NCBI RefSeq assembly: GCF_016583645.1
Contig: NZ_NRRL01000018.1
Coordinates: 1-59,998 of the forward strand
Length of the DNA: 59,998 bases
Origin: Rhodovibrio sodomensis
Lineage (GTDB): Bacteria; Pseudomonadota; Alphaproteobacteria; Kiloniellales; Rhodovibrionaceae
Direction: 5' to 3'
Both the position numbers and the translations under genes were made by a program. How positions within the stretch are numbered: position 1 is the first letter of the stretch; each line of letters opens with the position of its first letter. Positions 33,465 through 41,806 of the stretch are shown here, piece after piece. Under the pieces are notes generated by a model. It was not told the DNA's origin and did no database searches. It worked only from the letters and a program-made list of their open reading frames with translations.

Positions 33465-33845
33465 CTAGTTGCTCCGGCGGCCGAGCCCGATCTCGCGCGC
33501 TTTGGCGGCCCGATCGCGTGAGTAGCTCGGGCAGCACATCGGATAGTCCGGCGGGAGGCCCCACTTCCGACGGTACTCCGCCGGGGTCATCCCGTACTGC
33601 GCCTTCAGGTAGCGCTTCAGCAGGCGCAGCTTCTTGCCGTCCTCCAGACAGATCAGGTAATCGTCTTGCACCGACTGCTCGACCGGCACGGCCGGCTTCG
33701 CCGGCCCAGCACACAGGAGTTCGACGAAAATCGCGTGCAGCTCCCGGCTGACCCGCGTTACCTCCGCGCCTTCGAACGGGCGCTGATTAAGATAGCCAGC
33801 AAGAGCCTGCGCCGTGAGGCGCGCCGCCTCCGAGCTCCTGTCCAC
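33465..33845 (-). CDS. MucR/Ros-family transcriptional regulator
   Basis: 126 residues. The DNA-binding region follows MucR: SVQDDYLICLEDGKKLRLLKRYLKAQYGMTPAEYRRKWGLPPDYPMCCPSY. In classical Ros/MucR proteins the zinc finger has His in KRHL and a second His after it; here those positions are Tyr and Gln (KRYLKAQYG), as in zinc-free relatives. GTG 33845 has GGAGG upstream. MucR-type factors control surface, motility and pilus genes in alphaproteobacteria; targets on this replicon may include the Tad and envelope genes (inferred). Confidence 0.88.
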   Translation of the reverse strand: MDRSSEAARLTAQALAGYLNQRPFEGAEVTRVSRELHAIFVELLCAGPAKPAVPVEQSVQDDYLICLEDGKKLRLLKRYLKAQYGMTPAEYRRKWGLPPDYPMCCPSYSRDRAAKAREIGLGRRSN

Positions 33846-34021
33846 GTTCCGCTTTCCTCCGCGTCACGACGCCGGCTCAGGCGCCTCTTACTGTTGGAAA
33901 TATTCAAACACGGTCGAGCTACAAGCAAGGACCGTTGATCACGTACGTTTTACCGAAAATCCACGCTACTCCCGCCGCATTTCCGCCATATCTCAGGAGG
34001 AGACCCCCCCCGGAGTGCCGC

Positions 34022-34630
34022 ATGCCCAGGACCCTTCTTCTTCCGGCGATCGCCCTGCTTCTGGCCACGCTCTCGGCAGGGCCAGTAGCGGCCGGCACCG
34101 ACCGTCTGTGCCTCGCGGAGTTGCCGCGCGCGGAGAGGGAGTTCGGGATTCCGCGTGGCATCCTGACGTCGATCGCGTTTGTTGAGGCCGGCCACCGCGG
34201 CACGGTTTGGCCCTGGACCCTCAACATCGACGGCCAGGGCCAGTACCCGGAGACACGCGCCGAGGCGTTGCGCCGCATGGTCGATAATAGCGGCGAGATG
34301 CACCGGTCAATGGCGGTGGGCTGCATGCAAATCTTCGTGCGCTACCACGGAGACAACTTCAGGTCCCCGCAGCACATGCTCGATCCCCGGACGAACGTGC
34401 GCTACGCCGCGCGCTTCCTGCGCGATCTGTACCTGCGGCACGGCACCTGGACAGAAGCGGTCGCCCATTATCACGCGAGCCCACAGAATCGCTCCGCTCA
34501 GATACGATATGTCTGCCGCGTGCTGCACCACCAGGTGGCGCTCGGCTTCGGCCGGCTGACGCGAGCCGCGATGGATCACTGCTCGGGTCGTTACCGTCAG
34601 TACCTGGACGCGGCCCGTCTGGCCGACTGA
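34022..34630 (+). CDS. Lytic transglycosylase (SLT domain), exported
   Basis: 202 residues. Signal peptide LLLPAIALLLATLSAGPVAA. The SLT domain has the catalytic Glu in LTSIAFVEAGHRG (E55), the family signature GCMQIFVRYH and NVRYAARFLRDLYLRHGTWTEAVAHYHAS. Such enzymes open peptidoglycan for envelope-spanning machines such as VirB1 or pilus systems. GGAG precedes ATG 34022. It lies divergent from the MucR gene and convergent with the RusA-type resolvase gene. Confidence 0.88.
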   Translation: MPRTLLLPAIALLLATLSAGPVAAGTDRLCLAELPRAEREFGIPRGILTSIAFVEAGHRGTVWPWTLNIDGQGQYPETRAEALRRMVDNSGEMHRSMAVGCMQIFVRYHGDNFRSPQHMLDPRTNVRYAARFLRDLYLRHGTWTEAVAHYHASPQNRSAQIRYVCRVLHHQVALGFGRLTRAAMDHCSGRYRQYLDAARLAD

Positions 34631-34641
34631 GGTGGCCCGAT

Positions 34642-35187
34642 CTAGCGCGCGTAAGCAGGTTCGCCGGGCAGGGGGGTCATCGTCACCACGGCCTTGCTGC
34701 GCGGGCCGTAGCGCTTGCGGATCACGACCTCCGTGATCTGCGAATCGTTTCGGTAGGCCACGCCCTCCGCGCCGTCGAACAGCGCCTTCTGCCAATTATC
34801 CACATCCGGCTTTGACGTGGGGACCACCTCACCTTCGAGCGCCCGGGCCCGGCGGCGGGCCGACCAGCTCTCCGGAGGCGACAGGATCAAGTCCAGATCG
34901 ACACGCACCGCGCCCCGCCAGGGGCCGTAGCCGTGGAAGGCGACGCGGGTGATCTCCCGAATCGCCTCCTCGGCCCTCCGGGTGTCCTTCGGGGTGTAGT
35001 GGTGCCCGCCGCCAGCGCGTGCGCGCTCCTTCGGCATCATCCGCCCCGCGACCTCGAAGGTGATCGCGTGCGGGGCCGGCGGGCCGGACATCTGAGCGAC
35101 GGCCTTCGCGGTCGGCGGTTTCGGCTTCGGCACCTTCTTAGTGCCGGCAAGGCCGAGTTTACGCGCCTGTGATGCGGTTATGTGCAA
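34642..35187 (-). CDS. RusA-type Holliday junction resolvase-like protein
   Basis: 181 residues. The C-terminal 120 match RusA: PKERARAGGGHHYTPKDTRRAEEAIRE, RGAVRVDLDLILSPPESWS, SKPDVDNWQKALFDGAEGVAYRNDSQITEVVIRKRYG. The two Asp of PDVDN and the Asp of NDSQ are the catalytic acidic residues. An extra N-terminal 45 residues is Lys/Pro-rich. Its presence with a RuvB at 389-1438 is notable because RusA usually serves prophages and can substitute for RuvC. Confidence 0.88.
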   Translation of the reverse strand: MHITASQARKLGLAGTKKVPKPKPPTAKAVAQMSGPPAPHAITFEVAGRMMPKERARAGGGHHYTPKDTRRAEEAIREITRVAFHGYGPWRGAVRVDLDLILSPPESWSARRRARALEGEVVPTSKPDVDNWQKALFDGAEGVAYRNDSQITEVVIRKRYGPRSKAVVTMTPLPGEPAYAR

Positions 35188-35254
35188 TCTACCCTCACAC
35201 GCCGACGTGCGACCGATTTGTGCAGTGGACGCACCTGGATTAAGGTCTTAACTG

Positions 35255-36151
35255 ATGGGCAAGGTGTTCGAGCGCCCACAAGATCGGAAATGGGTTCAAA
35301 TGGCGAAAATTCCGCCCGTGGACTACGCGTCCGTCTATCATCGCTATCACACGCTCGATGAGAGCTTGCCGATGATCGCGCGTAGCTACGCCTGCTCGCG
35401 TTCGACGGTCCTCAAAGCGATGAAGAAGTTCGAAAGTCAGGTCGCTGCTGAACAGGGTCTCGAAGACCCGAACGCCGCCACGACGTCAAACGGGGTCAGC
35501 GAAAGCGCGGGCGGCGCCACCGAGACCTCGTCGTCGAATGGCGCGTCCGGGAGTGCCGACCCGGCCAGCGAAGCTTCGGGCGCGCATGCCAGTAATGGCT
35601 CGGCACACAGCGGGGAACCGGATACGCCAGCACCCCGGGAGCCGAGCCCGACGGCACGGATCCAGACGGCTGCTAGCGCGTCCCTGATCGCGCTGCCCGG
35701 TCAGGCTGATACCTCGTCAAGCGATTCCGACAAGGCGGCCGAGAAGACCTCCCGTGAGGGCCGGCCCAGGCTCTCGGGCACCCTCAAGCTACGCGCCAAG
35801 CCGGCCCGCTCTCACAGAACGCCAGCCAATTACGGCGAAGCCACAGAACAAGCGGCCGAACCGCCGGCTCAAGACGCACCGGCGCAGGCCCCGACCCAGC
35901 CCACGCCAGCGCCGCCTCCAGGTCCCGCGGGCGCGGATCGCTCGAACCTGCCCGAGCCGTGCCGGCGACTGTTCGAGGCCGCGGAGGCGCTCAGCGTTAA
36001 TTACGCTGACATGATGGCGGACCCGACCGCCGAAAGGGCGGAGCGCCTATCGCAGACGATCCATGGCCTGCGGCGTGTGATCGCACGGATCGAGATTGAC
36101 AAGGACCGCCAGCTTTCAAGCGCCAACCGAACTGCCGTCTCGGCCAAGTGA
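35255..36151 (+). CDS. Protein with N-terminal helix-turn-helix and long disordered middle
   Basis: 298 residues. Residues 22-60 (YASVYHRYHTLDESLPMIARSYACSRSTVLKAMKKFE) look like a resolvase/homeodomain-type helix-turn-helix. Residues 70-235 are Ser/Ala/Pro/Glu-rich and probably disordered. The C-terminal 65 are helical (PCRRLFEAAEALSVNYADMMADPTAERAERLSQTIHGLRRVIARIEID). A second ATG at 35300 would also preserve the helix-turn-helix. No family recognised; DNA binding is inferred. Confidence 0.6.
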   Translation: MGKVFERPQDRKWVQMAKIPPVDYASVYHRYHTLDESLPMIARSYACSRSTVLKAMKKFESQVAAEQGLEDPNAATTSNGVSESAGGATETSSSNGASGSADPASEASGAHASNGSAHSGEPDTPAPREPSPTARIQTAASASLIALPGQADTSSSDSDKAAEKTSREGRPRLSGTLKLRAKPARSHRTPANYGEATEQAAEPPAQDAPAQAPTQPTPAPPPGPAGADRSNLPEPCRRLFEAAEALSVNYADMMADPTAERAERLSQTIHGLRRVIARIEIDKDRQLSSANRTAVSAK

Positions 36152-36313
36152 CATAGCGATTGCCAATATCGTAACCCTGCGCGCATCAAGGCCAAGGGCG
36201 TCGACGGCGGCCCTTATCACGCGCGGGCAAAAATGGTATTCGCCATTGCCTCCGCCGGGCGCAGCCGATATCACCGCGTCAGTGGGGTTTCCTGCCATGG
36301 AGCATGGGGCGGA

Positions 36314-37477
36314 ATGACCGACGACGCGCCGGCGATTTTCGACGTCCTCGCATTATCCGAGCCAGCCGAGACCGCGGCCGAGCGCCTTGAGGCCGCCCAG
36401 GGCCGGCGGGCGAAAGCGCACGTCGCCCAGGTCAGTCAGGACGACATTCTGGTGGTCGCGCGACAGCTCGACCAGATGTTCCGCATCGAGGTGCCGCGGC
36501 AGACTTACGTCAGCGAGCTGTTCGCGGATGAGACTGCCGTGGAGATGGCCCGCGTCCTGGCGCGCTCGCACTTGCCGATCCTGGTCCAGCTCGAGCGGAT
36601 GAGCCGCGACGGCCTGGGCGCGCTGCTGAGCGCGCCCCTCCCGCAAGCGGCCTCTGGCCTCCGGCTGGCGACTGATCGCCGGGTTTCGATGCCGCACCAG
36701 CAGGTGCTCTACGCCGGATCGCCACCGCATGCGCACGTCAAAGTGCTGTCCCGTCGGATCGAGCGGCGGATGCCGTTCTCCCTCGTGCTGCACCTGATCC
36801 AGATGGCCGCCAACCACCTGCGCAGCCTGTTGCAGCAGCGATACAACATGGCCGAGGAGGCCGGTCTGGTCGCGACGGCAAGCGCGTCCTCGATCATCAT
36901 AGAGATCGCCCGTCAGATGCGTCTGCAAGGCGAGGCCACAGGCGGTATCGCGGACTCGCTGCACGCTGCTCACCTGCTGACCTCGGAAATCCTCCTGCAT
37001 CTCCTCTGCCGCAGCGAGGTCGACCTGTTCGATGCGTCGATCGCCTGTCTGGCGGGGCAGGGCGTGCGCCAGGTGCGAAATCCCCTGTACGGCACCGACC
37101 GGCAAGAGCAGGCCGAGATCCTCGCGGCCGCCGGGGTTCCTGACGAACTGCACGACGTCTTTTCGACGGCCCTGTCCCTCGCCCAGCGCGGATCAGTGGG
37201 CCGGCGCGCTTCCGACCAGCGCGCCTACATGCACCACTTCATCTCGACCATCCACCGTCAGATCGGCGATGTCGACGATGAATGCCCGCAGTGGGTGTCG
37301 GAGATGCTCTGCGCCCTCAACGAATCCGACGAGATCCCGCTCGATGCTCTGCGCGAGAGCGCCCAGGACGAAGCCAAAGCGGAGATCGTCCCGCTGGCAC
37401 CCCAGACTGGCACCGCCACGCCGCCGCACATCGGCGGCGCCCCCGACCGAACGCTGCAACCAACCGACAGCGAGTGA
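36314..37477 (+). CDS. Helical protein, unknown function
   Basis: 387 residues from ATG 36314 (GGCGGAATG). It is mostly helical, with an acidic Ala/Glu-rich N-terminus and no membrane segments or cysteine pattern. Segments such as RSHLPILVQLERMSRDGLGALLSAPLP and RMPFSLVLHLIQMAANHLRSLLQQRYNMAEEAGLV recall helical repeats. The TGA at 37475-37477 abuts the stop of the convergent gene at 37478 with no base between them. Family unknown; coding supported by strong codon-position bias and length. Confidence 0.6.
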   Translation: MTDDAPAIFDVLALSEPAETAAERLEAAQGRRAKAHVAQVSQDDILVVARQLDQMFRIEVPRQTYVSELFADETAVEMARVLARSHLPILVQLERMSRDGLGALLSAPLPQAASGLRLATDRRVSMPHQQVLYAGSPPHAHVKVLSRRIERRMPFSLVLHLIQMAANHLRSLLQQRYNMAEEAGLVATASASSIIIEIARQMRLQGEATGGIADSLHAAHLLTSEILLHLLCRSEVDLFDASIACLAGQGVRQVRNPLYGTDRQEQAEILAAAGVPDELHDVFSTALSLAQRGSVGRRASDQRAYMHHFISTIHRQIGDVDDECPQWVSEMLCALNESDEIPLDALRESAQDEAKAEIVPLAPQTGTATPPHIGGAPDRTLQPTDSE

Positions 37478-38305
37478 TCAATCCGGTTTCGCCGGCGCCC
37501 GCTGGAACGAGGCAAACGCGGCTGTGAGTTCGTAAGAGAAGCGGCTCAGCGCATCGCTGAGAGCCGGTGGCGCCGCACCGGAGCAACGGCCGCGCTCATT
37601 CAGACTGTGAATGCCGAGCGCACTTAGTCGACCCGCGAGCTTGGCCGCCGGCAGATCGTCGGATACCAACCGACCGAGATCGCAGAACGCGATCGCGACG
37701 AAACGACAGGCTTCATAGTCGTAAGCGAGTGCCTTCACCGCCCGGACAGCCGCCCGGGCAGCGATGCCTGCCGGCACCCCCAGCCGGGTCATCACCCGAC
37801 TGCAAGTCCGCTCGAACAGCCGCTCGCCCAGGTGTCGATCTGCCGCCCACAGCGGCACGTCCACGCCCAGCCCCAGCTTCCCGTCGCGGCGCTGGCGCAG
37901 CAGCATGTGCCCGTCGCTGCCGGTCAAACAGAGGCGCACTTCCAGCCTCTGCCCCTGACAAGCGAAGGCGGCATCCTCCAGGCCCGCACGCACACGCTCG
38001 CGCTCAGTCATGAGTCGAAGCGTCTCAGCCAGTGCCAGGTCGCGCGTGCGCTCGCTCTCCGTGAGTTCGAGAAGCTGCACGCGCCCTCCGTTGGCGGTAA
38101 CCGGACCCTGGGCGTGCCGCACCAGCGCCAGCGTCGCAAGCCCGCTCAGATCCGGGTGGCGCGCGCGGGCGAGCGCCCGGTTCCACCGCATCGCCGGACT
38201 CTGCTCCCCGATCCGGATGTCCGGCCTTCCATCCGTCCGGATGGCGAACTGACCCGGCTGAAGGCCCTTCCGCTCGAACGCGAGCAGGCGGATATCAGAA
38301 GCCAT
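37478..38305 (-). CDS. Unknown protein downstream of the GT-C-like gene
   Basis: 275 residues from ATG 38305, which follows a GGGAGGGCGG tract. It has an alpha/beta N-terminal part (FAIRTDGRPDIRIGEQSP) and a helical C-terminus with several Cys (CQGQRLEVRLCLTG, YEACRFVAIAFCDLG). It overlaps the GT-C-like gene by 11 bp, so it probably shares its function. No family recognised. Confidence 0.55.
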   Translation of the reverse strand: MASDIRLLAFERKGLQPGQFAIRTDGRPDIRIGEQSPAMRWNRALARARHPDLSGLATLALVRHAQGPVTANGGRVQLLELTESERTRDLALAETLRLMTERERVRAGLEDAAFACQGQRLEVRLCLTGSDGHMLLRQRRDGKLGLGVDVPLWAADRHLGERLFERTCSRVMTRLGVPAGIAARAAVRAVKALAYDYEACRFVAIAFCDLGRLVSDDLPAAKLAGRLSALGIHSLNERGRCSGAAPPALSDALSRFSYELTAAFASFQRAPAKPD

Positions 38306-40262
38306 CCCGCCCTCCCGAGGCCCTGGCCTTCTCCACGCGCACCAGCGCCAGGCCGGCTTGGCGCGCCCAGCGCGGCAGCGCGACCTGCCCGAACCCCGGC
38401 AGGTCGGCCCCGGCGAGCAAACGGGACCCGACACTGGACCGATCATCCAGAGCGAAGAAGGCACGCACACCTGGTGAGTCACAGATCAGCACGAGATCCA
38501 CGCCGAGGTCGGTCAGAATATCGCGTGCCGCCTCGGCGCGTTCGGCGGACATCGCGAGATGGCTCGCGGCGAACCCGGGTTGCGGGCGATGCGTGGGGAT
38601 CGACAGAACCTTGTGCTCGGTCCGAAACAGGATCTGCGGTCCGAGATCGGCGTAGGTCATGACCGTCCGGCTGCCAGCCGGCAGCAGATCGATGACCCGG
38701 TCGTGGCCGCATCCGGCCGGCCGCGCCGGCCGCTCGACCTTGCCGACCAGCGTCTCGTTCATCTCCGGCAGGCGGTAGCGATGCGGCCCCGTGTCCGCCG
38801 CGAACGGCCGGCCGGCGAAGGGCAGGGCGAACAGGATCGCGACCAGCAACGTGGCGACGACCGTGCTACGCCGCCACTGCGGGGACATCAGGCTCTCCCA
38901 ACCGGCTCCGCCGGCGGGCACGTTGCCAGCCATGGCGCGCCGCACCGCGCTCACGACTGCGCGGCGGTCTAGCTCATCGAGCAGTTTTCCAAGCGCCTCG
39001 GCGACCGGATAGGCCGACAGCAGCGCGAAGATCGCCAGCATCCGGTTCGGCACGAAGTCATCGCGCAGCAGGATCGCGAAGCAGAGCGCGAGCCAGCCCC
39101 ACAGCCAGGCACCCAGGCCACGCGCTGCGAGCAGGCGCCAGGCCAGCAGCGGAAGTGCCAGCAGGAACAGGCTGAGCTTGGGCAGCGCGCCGGTCAGTGT
39201 CTCGAGCACGCCGCGGCTCAGCAGATGACTGAACGAGAAGACCCCGTCCAACTCCTGGATGTGCGCCACCCGGAGATCGTGATAGAGGTCGTCGACCTCG
39301 TTGATCCGGCCGCTGGCGAGGGCCGGGAACGCCTCGTAAAGGCCCAGCACGACAGTCAGAGCGCAGACGCCGGCGATTGCCAGGCGCGCAAGCGGCACGC
39401 CGCCCCTCGACACGTGCCGTTCGGTCAGGCGCGCCAGCATCCAGAAGCCAAAGTGCGCCGCGAACAGCCCCAGGTAGAGGCCCGAGATCCGGTCGACCGT
39501 GGGCACACTCCACAGCGTGCCGTGATCGAGCAGGTGCAGCGCCACCAGACCCGCCAGCGCGACACCAGACAGCGTGAGGCCGTCGCGCGCACCCATCCGT
39601 CGCGTGTGCAGGCACCAGGCGAGTCCGATCACGCCCACGGTCGGCGCCAGAGTCAGCATGGTCTCGGGTGAGATCCAGATGCCCGCCGCGAACACGGCGC
39701 CGAGCCCGATCGCCGCGCCGACCCGCTCCCCGTCTCGACTGAGCAGGCGCAGCAGAAACCCGAGTGTCACCACCGAGGTGATCAGCACGAGGCTGTGCCA
39801 ATCGATCCGCCCGGGGGCGAACTGCGGGGCGATATAGATCTGCGCCACCAGGATCAGCGTCAGGTAGAGCAAACGCTGCCGGTCGAAGACCGGCGACACG
39901 GCCCAGACCGCCGCCCACAGCAACGCCACGTGCAGCACGGGCGGCAGGACCGTGGACCAGCCGACGATGGCGGACTGCAGGTCGATCGAGAACGGCCAGA
40001 ACAACAGCGTGCCCATGGCGATCAGGAGATCCATGGCGCGGCTCCAGTGTTGCTCGACGCCACCCGGAACAACCCGATCGAGGGCGGGCTCGAACCAGCC
40101 GCCGCCTTGCAGGAGATCGAGCACCCGCGCGCCTCGCGCGTAGCTGTCGGGTCCGAGCAGGGCGTCGCCGAACAGGCCGCCGCCGACGGCCTGTCCGAGA
40201 AAGGCTTGAAGGCCCAGAAGCGCGCAGCTGGCGATCCCGAGCAGGGGCGCGATCTCGCGCAT
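38295..40262 (-). CDS. Polytopic membrane protein, GT-C glycosyltransferase/oligosaccharyltransferase-like
   Basis: 655 residues from ATG 40262 (GGGAG precedes it; in-frame starts at 40286 and 40304 would overlap the upstream gene). About twelve hydrophobic segments are followed by a soluble C-terminal domain. The first periplasmic loop has GPDSYARGARVLDLLQGGGWFEPALDR and VEQHWSRAMDLL, where GT-C enzymes such as STT3/PglB and lipid-linked sugar transferases carry the catalytic acidic and metal-binding region. With the GT2 gene upstream it would form a route that makes a lipid-linked sugar and transfers it to an envelope target, possibly a pilin. Confidence 0.6.
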   Translation of the reverse strand: MREIAPLLGIASCALLGLQAFLGQAVGGGLFGDALLGPDSYARGARVLDLLQGGGWFEPALDRVVPGGVEQHWSRAMDLLIAMGTLLFWPFSIDLQSAIVGWSTVLPPVLHVALLWAAVWAVSPVFDRQRLLYLTLILVAQIYIAPQFAPGRIDWHSLVLITSVVTLGFLLRLLSRDGERVGAAIGLGAVFAAGIWISPETMLTLAPTVGVIGLAWCLHTRRMGARDGLTLSGVALAGLVALHLLDHGTLWSVPTVDRISGLYLGLFAAHFGFWMLARLTERHVSRGGVPLARLAIAGVCALTVVLGLYEAFPALASGRINEVDDLYHDLRVAHIQELDGVFSFSHLLSRGVLETLTGALPKLSLFLLALPLLAWRLLAARGLGAWLWGWLALCFAILLRDDFVPNRMLAIFALLSAYPVAEALGKLLDELDRRAVVSAVRRAMAGNVPAGGAGWESLMSPQWRRSTVVATLLVAILFALPFAGRPFAADTGPHRYRLPEMNETLVGKVERPARPAGCGHDRVIDLLPAGSRTVMTYADLGPQILFRTEHKVLSIPTHRPQPGFAASHLAMSAERAEAARDILTDLGVDLVLICDSPGVRAFFALDDRSSVGSRLLAGADLPGFGQVALPRWARQAGLALVRVEKARASGGRDGF

Positions 40263-40279
40263 CGTCGTCTCCCGCGCCT

Positions 40280-41293
40280 TCAGCATGCCGGCCCGTCCTC
40301 GCATGCCAGCTGGCGGCGCCGGATGTCTTCAAGCAGGCGGCGGTTCATCTGCAGGCTGTCAGCCAGGGCGGCCGCGATCCCGAAGGCCGCTGCGAAACCA
40401 AAGGCGACCCCGGACGCGGCTGCGAAACCGCCGCCGCAGACCGTGATGGCAAGCAGGACCAGACCGATGAAAGCGGTCCCGGTGGCGGCCTTCGCCAGTA
40501 CACCGGCGAGGCGGTGCGCGATCCAGAAGCGCAGCATCGTGCCGATGGACCTCTTGATGTAGCTCGGGATCGAACGGACCAGGCGGGACGGGCGCAGGTC
40601 CTCGTTCACACCCACCGGCGCGTTCACCACCCGCATCCCCCGGTGCCCGGCCTGGATCAGCGTCTCGAGCGTGTAGGTGTACTCAGACAGTACCACGATG
40701 CGCTGCGCGGCATCGCGCGACAGGGCGCGGAAACCGCTGGGCGCGTCCGCCACCCCGGTCCGGCTGACCGCGCGCATCACACGCGAGCCCATCCGCTGCA
40801 ACAGCTTCTTGGCCGGCGTGAAGTGCGCGATCTCGCTGATCGGGCGCTCACCGACCACGATGTCGGCCCGACCCTGCAGGATCGGCGCGACCAGGTCCGG
40901 GATCGCGCTCGCCTGATACTGGTTATCCGCATCGGTGTTCACGATCACGTCCGCACCCAGGCACAGTGCGGTCTCTATGCCGGCTTGCCAAGCCGCGGCC
41001 AGGCCGCGGTTGGTGCCCAACCGCACGACATGATCGACCCCGCACACCCGCGCGACCTCGCCGGTCCGGTCGTTCGAGCCGTCGTCGACCACCAGCCACA
41101 GAACCCGGTCGAAGCCCTCTACCTGCCGCGGCAGATCGCCCAGGGCCAGCGCGAGCGTCACCTCCTCGTTGTAGGCGGGGATCTGGATGACCAGCGTGCG
41201 CGGGCGCGCCGGCTGGGTGACGAGAGGTTGCGCGAACGGGGGCTCCAGGCCGCCGTGAGCGCACTTGAGGGCGCTGTCCATGATGGTCTCCAC
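40280..41293 (-). CDS. Family 2 glycosyltransferase (dolichyl-phosphate-sugar synthase type)
   Basis: 337 residues. GT-A fold: VIQIPAYNEEVTLALAL, WLVVDDGSNDRTGEVA, then the metal site NTDADNQY (DxD). Two C-terminal membrane segments (GTAFIGLVLLAITVCGGGFAAASG, FGFAAAFGIAAALA) are as in DPM1/polyprenyl-phosphate sugar synthases, so the product is likely a polyprenyl-phosphate sugar. It ends 18 bp before the GT-C-like gene. The divergent region upstream carries the flp promoter. Confidence 0.85.
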   Translation of the reverse strand: METIMDSALKCAHGGLEPPFAQPLVTQPARPRTLVIQIPAYNEEVTLALALGDLPRQVEGFDRVLWLVVDDGSNDRTGEVARVCGVDHVVRLGTNRGLAAAWQAGIETALCLGADVIVNTDADNQYQASAIPDLVAPILQGRADIVVGERPISEIAHFTPAKKLLQRMGSRVMRAVSRTGVADAPSGFRALSRDAAQRIVVLSEYTYTLETLIQAGHRGMRVVNAPVGVNEDLRPSRLVRSIPSYIKRSIGTMLRFWIAHRLAGVLAKAATGTAFIGLVLLAITVCGGGFAAASGVAFGFAAAFGIAAALADSLQMNRRLLEDIRRRQLACEDGPAC

Positions 41294-41329
41294 GGGTCAT
41301 GAGTCCTGACCTTAAAGGAGGGCCGTAGA

Positions 41330-41407
41330 ACCGTACTCACAAGCCCGCAAGGCCACGGTCTACCGAAAAAAGTCGCGCATTTGAGTGTTTTCGGTCACGA
41401 ATACGGT
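41330..41407. promoter_or_regulatory. Inverted motif ACCGTACTC/GAATACGGT upstream of flp
   Basis: ACCGTACTC (41330-41338) and GAATACGGT (41399-41407) are complements with one mismatch, separated by 60 bases. The same pair flanks a shorter spacer upstream of the secretin gene (42513-42540). It is a likely shared operator for the pilus genes. Confidence 0.45.
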
Positions 41408-41520
41408 TGCGCGGATAGGGGGCGACCATAATTCCAAGTCTGTGCGGGGCGCGATCCCCGACGCCGCAGACGGGGTTTCTCCCCATCTAGTTCTCACCCA
41501 CGCATGAAGGGAACAGTCTC

Positions 41521-41697
41521 ATGCAGAAGTTCTTCGCCGATCAGTCCGGTGCCTCCCTCGTCGAGTACGGCCTGCTGGTCGCTCTGATCGCGGTGGCCGC
41601 GATCGTCGCGATCACCAACGTCGGTGAGGCGATCTCCTCGCTGTTCAACGACGTGGCGACGCGTCTGAGCACCGAGGCCGCCAACGTCAACCCGTAA
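41521..41697 (+). CDS. flp: Flp-type major pilin (type IVb)
   Basis: 58-residue prepilin. The leader ends at Gly10 (QKFFADQSG), followed by ASLVEYGLLVALIAVAAIVA with the conserved Glu at +5 and Tyr at +6 needed for processing, then a short polar tail ending in NVNP. It should be cut by the CpaA peptidase at 44373 and polymerised by CpaF, TadB and TadC. GAAGGGA lies before ATG 41521. A strong hairpin 23 bases after the stop would let the pilin be expressed more strongly than the rest of the operon. Confidence 0.92.
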   Translation: MQKFFADQSGASLVEYGLLVALIAVAAIVAITNVGEAISSLFNDVATRLSTEAANVNP

Positions 41698-41720
41698 GCC
41701 GGGCTGGCTGAAGGCTTCGC

Positions 41721-41748
41721 GGGGGCGAGCGGGCGACCGCTCGCCCCC
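41721..41748 (+). terminator. Strong hairpin after flp
   Basis: GGGGGCGAGCGG (41721-41732) pairs perfectly with CCGCTCGCCCCC (41737-41748), loop GCGA, followed by GTCGTCTTTC. A 12-bp perfect stem soon after the pilin stop is typical for attenuating read-through between a pilin gene and assembly genes. Confidence 0.7.
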
Positions 41749-41806
41749 GTCGTCTTTCTGGGGGGGCTCTTTATCCGGCCTCCCATCGAATTCGACCGAG
41801 ACCGGC

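Noticed and set aside
34796..34804. Canonical DnaA box TTATCCACA
   Set aside because: It lies inside the rusA-type coding sequence, far from either rep gene and without further origin features nearby.
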